Below are positions 53,150 through 61,399 of a stretch of DNA of 64,000 nt, piece by piece. The DNA is from Clostridium sp. Marseille-P3244 (GTDB taxonomy: Bacteria > Bacillota > Clostridia > Lachnospirales > Lachnospiraceae). The notes beneath the pieces are model-generated. The model was not told the DNA's origin and ran no database searches. It saw nothing but the letters and a program-made list of their open reading frames with translations. The position numbers and the translations under genes are program-made. Location of the stretch: positions 124,001 through 188,000 of the forward strand of contig NZ_LT635548.1 in assembly GCF_900120155.1 (NCBI RefSeq), in the 5' to 3' direction. The first letter of the stretch is position 1, and each line of letters begins with the position of its first letter.

Positions 53150-53917
53150 ATGAAATATTCTGTATGCACTGACGCGCTGTTTCCCGACACGCCTGTAGAA
53201 GACATCATCCCGGTCCTGAGGGACCACGGGTATGACACAATCGAATTCTGGACCTGGTGGGACAAGGATCTGGAGCGGATAGAACATTTATGTGCAGAAC
53301 ATCAGATTCAGATTTCCACATTCTGCGTAGATTTCCGCACAAATCCGGGGATTCCGGAAGATCACGACAAATATCTGGAGGGACTTGACGCTTCAATCCG
53401 GGCAGCCCGCAGGCTCAACTGCCGTACTCTGATCGCGCAGGCCGGCTGGAGCGCGGAAGGAGTGCCGGCTGATGTACATGACCGGGCTCTCAGAACAGTG
53501 CTCAAAGACGCCGTTCCCACGCTGGAGAAAAATGATATCACTCTTATTCTGGAACCTCTTAATATCAAAGTGGACCATCCCGGATATCATCTGAGCACAA
53601 GTGAGCATGCTTTTTCCATCCTGGACGAGGTTGGGAGCAGTCATGTCAAGCTCCTCTTCGATATCTATCATCAGCAGATCACGGAAGGGAACATCCTGGC
53701 AACGATTGAAAAACACCTGGATCAGATCGGCCACTTCCATATCGCGGCCGTTCCCGGAAGGATCGAGCCTTATAATGGTGAACTGGATTATCCGTACATC
53801 ATCGATCAGATTTCACGCCTTGGCTATAACGGGTGCTGGGGGTTGGAATATATGCCCAAGTCAGATCCCTGGAGCACACTGGATACAGTAAAGAAGATCT
53901 TTCCTGGAAATGAATAA
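53150..53917 (+). CDS. Hydroxypyruvate isomerase-like TIM barrel
   Basis: A 255-aa xylose-isomerase-like barrel of the Hyi/OtnI type. It begins MKYSVCTDALFPDTPVEDI, with metal-site candidates Glu in LILEPLNIKVDHPGYHL, Asp in VKLLFDIYHQQITEGN, His in GHFHIAAVPGR and Glu in WGLEYMPKSD; the LEPLN and DIYHQQ segments are Hyi hallmarks. AGGAGG lies seven bases upstream. It is cotranscribed with lacI and so coregulated with the glycoside operon. Likely substrate is a keto-sugar or keto-acid formed in that pathway. Its terminator is split by the IS3 element. Confidence 0.85.
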   Translation: MKYSVCTDALFPDTPVEDIIPVLRDHGYDTIEFWTWWDKDLERIEHLCAEHQIQISTFCVDFRTNPGIPEDHDKYLEGLDASIRAARRLNCRTLIAQAGWSAEGVPADVHDRALRTVLKDAVPTLEKNDITLILEPLNIKVDHPGYHLSTSEHAFSILDEVGSSHVKLLFDIYHQQITEGNILATIEKHLDQIGHFHIAAVPGRIEPYNGELDYPYIIDQISRLGYNGCWGLEYMPKSDPWSTLDTVKKIFPGNE

Positions 53918-53922
53918 AACGA

Positions 53923-53948
53923 CCCGGGCAGCTGCTTATCCAGCAGTT
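53923..53948. terminator. Left half of a terminator interrupted by IS3 (right half 55669-55687)
   Basis: CCCGGGCAGCTGCT, TATCC, AGCAGTT reaches the IS3 left end. After the element the sequence resumes as GTTGTCCGGG followed by CCTCTTTTTTT. Joined, the two parts give a 14-bp stem with two G-U pairs, a TATCC loop and a U-tract: a standard terminator for the isomerase gene, probably also serving era from the other side. The insertion lies in the 3' arm. Confidence 0.75.
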
Positions 53949-54014
53949 TGATATGCTCCCCTTTAGGTAGACAGTTGAAATAATAAAACTGTTTATCTGG
54001 AGGGGAGTTTTATT

Positions 54015-54692
54015 ATGCCTAGAGGAATATTACCAGAAGTGAAGCTGCAGGCTGTAAAAGATTACATTTCAGGAAACGGATCCTATCTATCACACGCCAG
54101 CGAACTTGGAGTGAATGAAACCGTTTTTAGAAGATGGGTTAACAAGTATAAAGCATTTGGAGAATCCGCTTTCCTCAGAACAGGGCACAATCAATCCTAT
54201 TCAGCCTCCTTTAAAAAAGATGTTGTTGAAGCGTATCTAAACGGAGAAGGATCTTACAGGGAACTGGCAGTCACCTATAACATTCCTTCCGAAGATACAA
54301 TCAGGAAGTGGGTTTTGAGGTATAATGGACATGAGAAGCTGAAAGCTTCCGGAACAGGAGGAAATGCTATCATGACCAAAGGAAGAAAAACCACTTTCGA
54401 TGAACGGGTCGAAATCGTGCAATACTGCATTGCCCATGATCATAATTATGCCAAGACATCAGAACAGTTTAAGATTTCTTACCAACAGGCACGTAATTAT
54501 ACTATAAAATACGAGAAGCAGGGAGTGGAGGCTCTTCGTGACAGACGTGGAAAACGAAAACCAGAAGCGGAAATGTCAGAACTCGAAAAGCTGCGGGCAG
54601 AAAACCGGATTTTGCGGGCAGAAAAAGAACACGCGCAAATGGAGGCGGACTTCCTAAAAAAACTTGCAGAAATCGAAAGGAGGCGGGGCTGA
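54015..54692 (+). CDS. IS3-family transposase OrfA (helix-turn-helix)
   Basis: A 225-aa protein with two to three successive helix-turn-helix units (about 8-50, 60-100 and 120-165), the last containing YAKTSEQFKISYQQARNY, followed by a leucine-zipper-like coiled coil (SELEKLRAENRILRAEK). It binds the element ends. An A7 run at 54656-54662 (reading CTA AAA AAA) near its 3' end permits a -1 shift into the orfB phase. It is longer than the usual 90-170 aa OrfA because of the repeated HTH. GGAGGGGAG precedes the ATG. Confidence 0.88.
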   Translation: MPRGILPEVKLQAVKDYISGNGSYLSHASELGVNETVFRRWVNKYKAFGESAFLRTGHNQSYSASFKKDVVEAYLNGEGSYRELAVTYNIPSEDTIRKWVLRYNGHEKLKASGTGGNAIMTKGRKTTFDERVEIVQYCIAHDHNYAKTSEQFKISYQQARNYTIKYEKQGVEALRDRRGKRKPEAEMSELEKLRAENRILRAEKEHAQMEADFLKKLAEIERRRG

Positions 54693-54721
54693 GCCGGCAA
54701 AGAAACAAACACATTTATCAG

Positions 54722-55591
54722 GTGATCAAAGAGGAACATGAAGAACACCATTACTCGATCCGATCCTTATGTAAACTTGGCGGCATTACAAGAGCGGCTT
54801 ACTACAAATGGCTGAACCGTATAGAAACAGCAAATGACCGGCTGAACAAACAGATTTCTGACCGGTTGGAAGCAATCCATCAAGAACATCCTGACATGGG
54901 ATATCGGAGATTAAATGACAAGCTCCGTCACGATAACGGCATCAAAGTAAATGACAAAAGAATCCTGCGCATATGCAGAAAACAGCAGATAAGATCAAAC
55001 TTGAGATATCGTTATGACGGCTGTACCCGGCCATCAAAAAATCCGGCTTTTATAGCAGAAAATGTTTTAAACAGAGACTTTCATGCAGATGGTCTGAACA
55101 AGAAATGGGTAACTGATGTAACAGAGTTTAAGTATGGCACTTCATTTGATCATATCCATAAGCTATACCTGAGTGTGATTCTGGACTTATGTGATCATCG
55201 TCCAGTTGCATATGTGTTAAGTGATCACAATAACAATCAATTGGTATTTGATACTTTCGATCAGGCAGTAAAGAACAATCCGGGAGCTCATCCAATCTTT
55301 CATAGTGACCGGGGCTTCCAATATACCTCCCGCGCGTTTCACCAAAAGCTAATAGACGCGGGAATGACACAGAGCATGTCCCGAGTAGCACACTGTACGG
55401 ATAATGGACCTATGGAAGGATTCTGGGGGATACTAAAACGCGAAATGTATTATGGGAAGAAGTATCATACCAGAGAGGAACTTGTACAAGCGATAACGGC
55501 ATATATAGACTATTACATAAATGACCGCCCGCAAAGGGGCCTTGATGTATTAACACCGTTTGAATTTCATGAACGGTTATTAGCCGCATAA
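54722..55591 (+). CDS. IS3-family transposase OrfB (DDE integrase)
   Basis: A 289-aa rve-type integrase. The DDE residues are in KKWVTDVTEF, FHSDRGFQY and the Glu of CTDNGPMEGFWG; an HTH_21 region (MGYRRLNDKLR) precedes them. Its phase is -1 relative to orfA, and the open frame extends upstream through GLSRQRNKHIYQVIK to the A7 run at 54656, so the active product is probably an OrfAB fusion made by programmed frameshifting rather than from the ATG at 54722. Confidence 0.92.
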   Translation: MIKEEHEEHHYSIRSLCKLGGITRAAYYKWLNRIETANDRLNKQISDRLEAIHQEHPDMGYRRLNDKLRHDNGIKVNDKRILRICRKQQIRSNLRYRYDGCTRPSKNPAFIAENVLNRDFHADGLNKKWVTDVTEFKYGTSFDHIHKLYLSVILDLCDHRPVAYVLSDHNNNQLVFDTFDQAVKNNPGAHPIFHSDRGFQYTSRAFHQKLIDAGMTQSMSRVAHCTDNGPMEGFWGILKREMYYGKKYHTREELVQAITAYIDYYINDRPQRGLDVLTPFEFHERLLAA

Positions 55592-55689
55592 AAAGATTGC
55601 CCGGCACAAGCCGGGCAACACAAAAATTTTATATTTTTTTCATTGTCTACTTGACGGGTAGCACACCAGTTGTCCGGGCCTCTTTTTTT

Positions 55690-56589
55690 CTAATTTTCAT
55701 CTTCCCGATATCCGAAATTTTTCATCAGATAATCGCTGTCCCGCCAGTTCTTCTGCACCTTCACCCACAGCTTCAGATTTACTCTGCAGTCCAGCAGCCG
55801 CTCAATCTCGTAACGGGCCGTGCTTCCGATTTTCTTGAGCATGCTTCCCTGCTTCCCGATGATGATCCCTTTGTGGGAGTCTCTCTCACAGATGATCGTG
55901 GCATCGATATGCATGACTTTTCGTTCCATCTTCATCCGGTCAATGGCCACGGCGATCCCGTGCGGGATCTCTTCATTCAGACAGTGCAGGGCTTTCTCCC
56001 GGATCAGCTCTGCCACGATCTGCCGCTCCGGCTGGTCCGTTACCGTATCTTCATCATAAAACTGAGGGCCGTAAGGCAGGTATTTCAGGATGACCTTCAC
56101 CAGCTCATCCGTATTATCCCCGCTCCTCGCCGACACCGGAACGATTTCCGCGAAATCATATTCCTTCCGGTACAGGTCAATGGCCGGAAAAATCTCTTCT
56201 TTTTTCACCATGTCAATCTTGTTGATCACCAGAATAACCGGTGTTTTCACCTTTTTAAGCTGGTCTATAATATGGCGCTCGCCTGCCCCGATAAAGGTGG
56301 ACGGCTCCACAAGCCACAGCACTACATCCACTTCATTGAGCGAACGTTCCGCGATATGGACCATGTATTCTCCCAGTTTGTTCTTCGCCTTGTGGATTCC
56401 CGGCGTATCCACGAAAATAATCTGCCCTTCCTCCGTAGTCAGGACTGTCTGAATCCGGTTTCTTGTTGTCTGGGGCTTGTTTGACGTGATGGCGATCTTC
56501 TGTCCGATCAGATGATTCATCAAAGTGGACTTGCCTACATTCGGCCTGCCGATCAGAGTGACAAACCCCGACTTGTAATTTTCTCTCAT
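55690..56589 (-). CDS. era: GTPase Era
   Basis: A 299-aa essential ribosome-assembly GTPase. The G domain has GRPNVGKST (residues 13-21), DTPG, NKID and VSARSG; the C-terminal KH domain has RDSHKGIIIGKQGSMLKKIG and binds 16S rRNA. The ATG at 56589 follows AGGGAG; the much longer frame upstream (Cys/Trp-rich) is rejected. Own promoter at 56689-56717. It is bracketed by an IS3 element 21 bases past its stop and an ISNCY element just upstream of its promoter, and is separated from its usual neighbours yqzL and recO by 15 kb. Confidence 0.96.
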   Translation of the reverse strand: MRENYKSGFVTLIGRPNVGKSTLMNHLIGQKIAITSNKPQTTRNRIQTVLTTEEGQIIFVDTPGIHKAKNKLGEYMVHIAERSLNEVDVVLWLVEPSTFIGAGERHIIDQLKKVKTPVILVINKIDMVKKEEIFPAIDLYRKEYDFAEIVPVSARSGDNTDELVKVILKYLPYGPQFYDEDTVTDQPERQIVAELIREKALHCLNEEIPHGIAVAIDRMKMERKVMHIDATIICERDSHKGIIIGKQGSMLKKIGSTARYEIERLLDCRVNLKLWVKVQKNWRDSDYLMKNFGYREDEN

Positions 56590-56688
56590 GCCGTCTCCCT
56601 TTCTATTTCCCTTCAGTGATTCTTCATGCCGCGCCCGTTTATGCCGGCATCGGGCCTCACTGGTAACACCGCAAAACTGCCATGTATT

Positions 56689-56717
56689 ATTGTATCGGAT
56701 TTGTTTTTTCGAGTCAA
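56689..56717 (-). promoter_or_regulatory. Promoter of era
   Basis: TTGACT (56717-56712) and TACAAT (56694-56689) spaced 17 on the minus strand. The upstream IS end (56736) lies 19 bases before the -35 box, so the promoter is intact. Confidence 0.7.
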
Positions 56718-56808
56718 CCAGGCAAAAACACCAGTTGTTATTCACTTATGATAATGTCTCCCTAGGATTCTCTTGAGATAATGTCACTTTTTGATAAACT
56801 ATAAAACT

Positions 56809-58158
56809 ATGAAAGAAGGTAAAATCACATTGTCTCAAAAGCAACTAAAAACATTTATGATTATCAACAGCTTCATCGACAAGTCCATTACAAGACAACA
56901 GGCTGCTGAGCTCTTAGGTCTTTCTACTCGCCAGATTACACGTTTAAAGAAAGGAGTCCTCTCTTCTGGTGCTCATTCCCTTATCCATAAAAATACTGGT
57001 AGAAAACCTGCTCACGCTGTTCCTGATGAAACGAAGGAAGCTGTCCTTCAAATTTATTCCCGCCCGGAATTGTCTGGGGTCAACTTCCTCCATTTCAAAG
57101 ATATACTCTTAGCAGATTTCGGAATCTCCATTTCCTATTCTGCTCTTTCCAGTATACTAAAAAATGCAGGTTTTGAAAGCCCCAAAAAGAAAAAAATCCG
57201 GCATCGCACCCACCGCCGGAAACGGAAGCCTCATCCCGGACAGCTGGTCCAGATTGACGCCTCCCCGTATGAATGGTTCGGAGGTCCTGTGAAATACACC
57301 CTCCACGGGGCTATCGATGATGCTTCCGGACAGGTTGTCGGCCTGTTCCTCACACAAAACGAATGCCTTTATGGCTACCTGGAAACCCTGCGGCAATGCT
57401 GTACCGATTTTGGAATTCCTCAGACTGTTTATTCAGACAACCATACCATCTTCCGCTCCCCTAAGACCGGGAAGATGACGACGGATGAACTGATTGCCGG
57501 AAAAACCGTACACTTGACCCAATTCGGGCGCTCGATGCATGAATTGGGGGTCGATATGATCTTTGCCAAAACACCCCAGGCAAAAGGACGCATTGAGCGC
57601 CTGTGGAACACCCTTCAAAGCCGTCTTCCCGTTGAACTTGCAAAACGGGGGATCCGCACTCTGACAGAGGCAAATCTTTTTTTAGAAAAAGAATACCGTA
57701 CCCTCTTTAACCAGAAGTTTGCAGTAGAGCCCGAAGCAGCTTCGATCTTTGTCCCTCTTTCAGCGCAGACAGATATCGACTCCATCCTTTGTGTAAAACA
57801 CACAAGGAAAACAGATGCAGCCGGTACATTCTCTTTTAAGAACAGGTGCTTCCAGATCCTGGACAATGGCTTTCCTATCATCAATGCACGGCGTGAGATC
57901 ACCGTACTGATCAGTCCGCGTTTTGGAATACGTGTAAAATACAACGGGCAGGTTTATGATACGATCCGTTATCTTAAGCCCCAAAACAAGAATGCAAACA
58001 TGAAAGTCCCTAAAAAAGTAAAGACCATTGTGGAACCACATCTGCAGCTGCGTCATAGCAGCAAGGAATGGAAAGCCATTTGGTGGATGGAGGACTATAA
58101 TCTGTCCCTAAAATTTTTATACGAACTGTTTTTTGAGAAACAACAGTCTGCTTCGTAA
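56809..58158 (+). CDS. ISNCY/IS1202-family DDE transposase
   Basis: A 449-aa transposase. An N-terminal HTH (ITRQQAAELLGLSTRQITRLKKG, about residues 25-47) is followed by an integrase core with Asp in LVQIDASPYEWFGG, Asp in TVYSDNHTIFRSP and Glu in KGRIERLWNTLQSRLP, and a C-terminal domain typical of IS1202-like enzymes. The ATG at 56809 has no clear ribosome-binding site; a TTG six codons earlier is possible. Intact. Confidence 0.88.
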   Translation: MKEGKITLSQKQLKTFMIINSFIDKSITRQQAAELLGLSTRQITRLKKGVLSSGAHSLIHKNTGRKPAHAVPDETKEAVLQIYSRPELSGVNFLHFKDILLADFGISISYSALSSILKNAGFESPKKKKIRHRTHRRKRKPHPGQLVQIDASPYEWFGGPVKYTLHGAIDDASGQVVGLFLTQNECLYGYLETLRQCCTDFGIPQTVYSDNHTIFRSPKTGKMTTDELIAGKTVHLTQFGRSMHELGVDMIFAKTPQAKGRIERLWNTLQSRLPVELAKRGIRTLTEANLFLEKEYRTLFNQKFAVEPEAASIFVPLSAQTDIDSILCVKHTRKTDAAGTFSFKNRCFQILDNGFPIINARREITVLISPRFGIRVKYNGQVYDTIRYLKPQNKNANMKVPKKVKTIVEPHLQLRHSSKEWKAIWWMEDYNLSLKFLYELFFEKQQSAS

Positions 58159-58180
58159 AAGGGCATTTGCCCTTTTACGA
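58153..58180. terminator. Hairpin at the end of the ISNCY transposase gene
   Basis: Perfect 13-bp inverted repeat TCGTAAAAGGGCA / TGCCCTTTTACGA around two bases, overlapping the transposase stop region and adjoining the inner right terminal repeat. May stop transcription within the element. Confidence 0.6.
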
Positions 58181-58372
58181 AAGTGACATTATCTCAAGTG
58201 AAACTTAATATAAAAAAGTGACATTTTCAAAAGTTATTGACACTCATTATAATTGACTGATCATGCCATTTCTGCACAAAATTCTGCCTTCTTTATAAAA
58301 ACAGGGTCGAAAAAAGGCACAGTCTGTACAGACCGCACCCTGCTGAACTTCATTTGTGAAAATTATGTGAAC

Positions 58373-58406
58373 GGGGCCGTGTACCTTTTAAAAGGTACAC
58401 GGCCCC
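58373..58406 (-). terminator. 34-bp palindrome after the M16 protease gene
   Basis: GGGGCCGTGTACCTTTT and its exact complement, no spacer, 15 bases past the M16 stop. The stem is strong but the U-tract is weak, so it may function as terminator or as 3' stabiliser. The remaining DNA 58243-58372 holds nothing recognised. Confidence 0.65.
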
Positions 58407-58420
58407 TTTATCGCTTTATC

Positions 58421-61378
58421 TCAGCTCAATGTTCTTACTTCTCCGAATATCTCCCGGCTTTCTTCGATCTTTTCTTCGCTTCCGATAATGCAGAGCAGGT
58501 CTGCGTCCAGAACCGCCTGGACTACATCGGCCAGAGCCCGGATATCTCCCTGATCGGCCGTCAGGATCTGCTCCCGCTCTTTCCGGATCATTTCTTCTGT
58601 GACGTGGTTCATATACAGGTTCATGGACCGGTTCCCTTTTGCCGCCGGGTTCATGGGACGGTCGATATTGCTGATGGTGCCGATGATAAATTTATTCATA
58701 TCCCTGTCATCTACCGCAAAGTTTTTAAGATAGTCCACGACTCCTTCATAGACTTTTATAGTCTTCTCCAGATTCGGATCCCGGTAGGAAATCAGATACC
58801 CTTCCCCGATCCGGTTGAAATTGCTCATGCAGCCGTAAGCGCCGCCCTTGACCCGGATATTCTGCCACAGATAGTCATAGCTTAAAATCACTTTCAGGAT
58901 CTGCAGCGCCCCTGTGTACTCTGCGCCTCCGTCGATAAAATTGCCGGCCCTGGCCACATACTGCACTTTGGAAGAGGTTTTGAACCCTTCGTTTCTCTTC
59001 CGGCAGTGGATGATACAGGCTTCTTCCCTGGCCTTTGCTTCCCCTTCTTCCGGCATATCCTCCGCCAGGCTGTCATTGAGCCGGTTCCGCACCGCGCCGA
59101 ATGACTCCTTCACAGCAGTCAATCCTTCTTCGGCGGACGTATAGCTGACCATCATGTTGTCCGCACGGAAGATCTTTCCGGAGAGCTCTTTCAGATTCCG
59201 GATCAGTTCTTCCCTGCATCCATCAAAATTTTCCTCGATGGCTTTCACGGTTTCGTAGAAGCCGATGCCGTCTGTATCGTCTTTGAACTTGGCAATCGGT
59301 GACGCGTACGACAGCGCCCGGAGGGCCGCCGTTGTATGCCCGGAGGAGAGGAAGGACATCTGAAGCCTGGATTTCAGCATGGCCAGAATCTCTTTGAGCC
59401 GTTTCTCATCGTCCAGCTTTGACTCCATGAGAATCTCCCGCATCATGGAGAAAAGTACATTCATCTCCGGATAAAGCGCTTTCCCCTTGATCTCGAAGGT
59501 GGCACGGAAGTCTTTTTCCTTTACCCGCCTTACATCCGGATACAGCTCCAGGGAAGTGCCGATTCCTCCCGTATGGACATTGATCTCATTGAACAGCTCG
59601 CCATACTCATAATTCGCTGTATCGATAATGCCCAGCACACTCTGCAGGATTCCCACATAAGGAAGCAGCTCCTCCCGGATGCCGGACAGATCGAACATAA
59701 GCGTGACATATCCGATGCCGTTCGTCTCGACATTGTGATGCACCGTCTTGATCCCGTCAATCTCCATCTCTGTATTGTAAACCGGCGCAATTTCACGGGA
59801 AATGTCTTCCCTTTTCAGCACCGGGATCTTTTCCAGGTCTTCCGGAGCAGACTCTTCCTCCTGATACGCTTCCAGCTCTTTTGTGGCCTGAACAAGTGCC
59901 TCAAGTTCTTTTGCCGAAAGACTCTTTTTATAGGCCTTCAGCTTATCTGCCAGCTCCCTGTCCATCCTGGCGGTACGCCCCTGCTCCGGACGGATGATCA
60001 CCACCGCGCCATGGGGATTGTCCAGCAGATAATCCCGGATCAGCTGTTCAAAATATCCTGTCCCCACCTGACTTTTCAGGAAATCGAAAGTGGGGATGGC
60101 CTCCATGTGGATGAACGGCTTTTCTTCATCATAAAGCCAGCTGTCAAACAGCTGCAGCCCGTACATCAGTCCCCGCGGATAACTGCCGAAATCTGCTTCC
60201 CGGAAACGGAATTCATAATAATTGATGCCTGCCCGCAGCGCCTTTTCATCCACTCCGTTTTTCACGATATTTTTAAGAGTATCTTCGATCACACGGATAA
60301 AGTCTTCCTTCTGTTCCATATTGGCGTTTTTGGAGATTACGGAAAAGATCGGCTGGAAGATCCCGTTGTCATAGGAACCCATGATGTCTTTTCCGATTCC
60401 CGCGTCCAGCAGCGCCTTCTTCAGGGGAGCGCCCGGCGCCGACAAAAGCGCGTAGTCCAGAATCTGGAAGGCAAGATACAGCTTCTCATCCAGGGAAGTC
60501 CCAATTACCTTATTATAGGAAAGATACGTGTTGTCCGCTTCACTTTCATCACTGGCTATGGAATATTCCCGGACGATCTCCCGCATTTCAGAAAACGGCT
60601 CCTGATATCTGATCTCGGAGTCTACTTCGATCCTGTCAAAATCTGAAAGATAATTCTCATCCAGCCATCTCAGCTTTTCCTCCATATCCATATTTCCATA
60701 GAGGTAGATATAGCTGTTGGACGGATGGTAATATTTCCTGTGAAAATCAAGGAACTGGCCGTAGGTCAGCTCCGGGATGACTTCCGGATCCCCGCCCGAC
60801 TCATTTGCATAAGAAGTATCCGGGAACAGAGAATTCAGGATCACGCGGTCCAACACTCCCTCCGGGGAGGAAAATGCTCCTTTCATCTCATTGTAGACCA
60901 CCCCGCTGACCGTCAGGTCTGCGTCCACATCGTCCAGCTTGTAGCTCCATCCCTCCTGCCGGAAAATCTCATCATGCTGATAGATGTTCGGGTAAAAAAC
61001 CGCATCCATATAGACATGCATCAGATTCTGGAAGTCCTTGTCATTGCAGCTGGCCACCGGATATACTGTCTTGTCCGGATAGGTCATCGCGTTCAGAAAC
61101 GTATTCAGCGACCCCTTTACCAGCTCCACAAAAGGATCTTTCACCGGGAAATCCCTTGAGCCGCACAGAACCGAATGTTCCATAATGTGAGGCACTCCGG
61201 TGCTGTCGGAAGGAGGAGTGCGGAAACCGATGGCAAACACCTTGTTCTCATCATCATTCTCCATAAGCAGAACCCGGGCCCCGCTCTTTTTATGTCTCAG
61301 GAGCACCCCGTGAGATTTCACACCGGACAGCTCTTTCTCCTGCATCACTTCATATTCTGTCAGATCATATAGACTCAT
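58421..61378 (-). CDS. M16C-family zinc metalloprotease (presequence-protease-like)
   Basis: A 985-aa insulinase-type peptidase that encloses and degrades peptides. The inverted zinc motif is HIMEH (in GVPHIMEHSVLCGS, about residues 61-65), with the third ligand Glu in VVYNEMKGAFSSPEG. The protein has four homologous domains in two halves joined by the M16C-associated hinge (around 460-510, ESAPEDLEKIPVLKREDI). It has no signal peptide, so it probably clears peptides in the cytosol. AGGAGG precedes the ATG. Full length for the family. Confidence 0.94.
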   Translation of the reverse strand: MSLYDLTEYEVMQEKELSGVKSHGVLLRHKKSGARVLLMENDDENKVFAIGFRTPPSDSTGVPHIMEHSVLCGSRDFPVKDPFVELVKGSLNTFLNAMTYPDKTVYPVASCNDKDFQNLMHVYMDAVFYPNIYQHDEIFRQEGWSYKLDDVDADLTVSGVVYNEMKGAFSSPEGVLDRVILNSLFPDTSYANESGGDPEVIPELTYGQFLDFHRKYYHPSNSYIYLYGNMDMEEKLRWLDENYLSDFDRIEVDSEIRYQEPFSEMREIVREYSIASDESEADNTYLSYNKVIGTSLDEKLYLAFQILDYALLSAPGAPLKKALLDAGIGKDIMGSYDNGIFQPIFSVISKNANMEQKEDFIRVIEDTLKNIVKNGVDEKALRAGINYYEFRFREADFGSYPRGLMYGLQLFDSWLYDEEKPFIHMEAIPTFDFLKSQVGTGYFEQLIRDYLLDNPHGAVVIIRPEQGRTARMDRELADKLKAYKKSLSAKELEALVQATKELEAYQEEESAPEDLEKIPVLKREDISREIAPVYNTEMEIDGIKTVHHNVETNGIGYVTLMFDLSGIREELLPYVGILQSVLGIIDTANYEYGELFNEINVHTGGIGTSLELYPDVRRVKEKDFRATFEIKGKALYPEMNVLFSMMREILMESKLDDEKRLKEILAMLKSRLQMSFLSSGHTTAALRALSYASPIAKFKDDTDGIGFYETVKAIEENFDGCREELIRNLKELSGKIFRADNMMVSYTSAEEGLTAVKESFGAVRNRLNDSLAEDMPEEGEAKAREEACIIHCRKRNEGFKTSSKVQYVARAGNFIDGGAEYTGALQILKVILSYDYLWQNIRVKGGAYGCMSNFNRIGEGYLISYRDPNLEKTIKVYEGVVDYLKNFAVDDRDMNKFIIGTISNIDRPMNPAAKGNRSMNLYMNHVTEEMIRKEREQILTADQGDIRALADVVQAVLDADLLCIIGSEEKIEESREIFGEVRTLS

Positions 61379-61399
61379 GCTGCAACCTCCTTGTCGATT

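Larger units (their letters stand above)
53949..55668 (+). mobile_element. IS3-family insertion sequence (IS150-like), complete
   Basis: A 1720-bp element with TG...CA ends. The left end TGATATGCTCCCCTTTAGG and the complement of the right end TGGTGTGCTACCCGTCAAG lead into a shared GTAGACA, giving 25-bp imperfect inverted repeats (about 19 matches). A GTT target duplication flanks it (53946-53948 and 55669-55671). It carries orfA and orfB in overlapping phases with an A7 slippery run. The clean ends and target repeat indicate a recent, possibly active insertion. Confidence 0.88.
56736..58242 (+). mobile_element. ISNCY/IS1202-like insertion sequence
   Basis: About 1.5 kb with one transposase gene. 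An exact 19-bp inverted repeat (CTTGAGATAATGTCACTTT) lies at 56772-56790 and 58180-58198. Further out are weaker matching ends, TGTTATTCACTTATGATAATGTC on the left and TGTCAATAACTTTTGAAAATGTC on the complement of the right (17-19 matches), so each end carries two AATGTC boxes. I take these outer segments as the termini; no target duplication is visible, so the limits are approximate. Confidence 0.7.

Noticed and set aside
54722-55591. Independent translation of IS3 OrfB from its ATG
   Set aside because: No ribosome-binding site precedes it, while the open phase reaches back to an A7 slippery run within orfA, pointing to a frameshifted fusion.
56590-56745. N-terminal extension of Era by 52 codons
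   Set aside because: The extension crosses the era promoter, is rich in Cys and Trp and lacks a ribosome-binding site; normal Era begins near 56589.
58253-58885. Plus-strand open frame over the 3' end of the M16 gene
   Set aside because: It lies antisense to a strongly supported protease gene, crosses its terminator and has no recognisable protein features.
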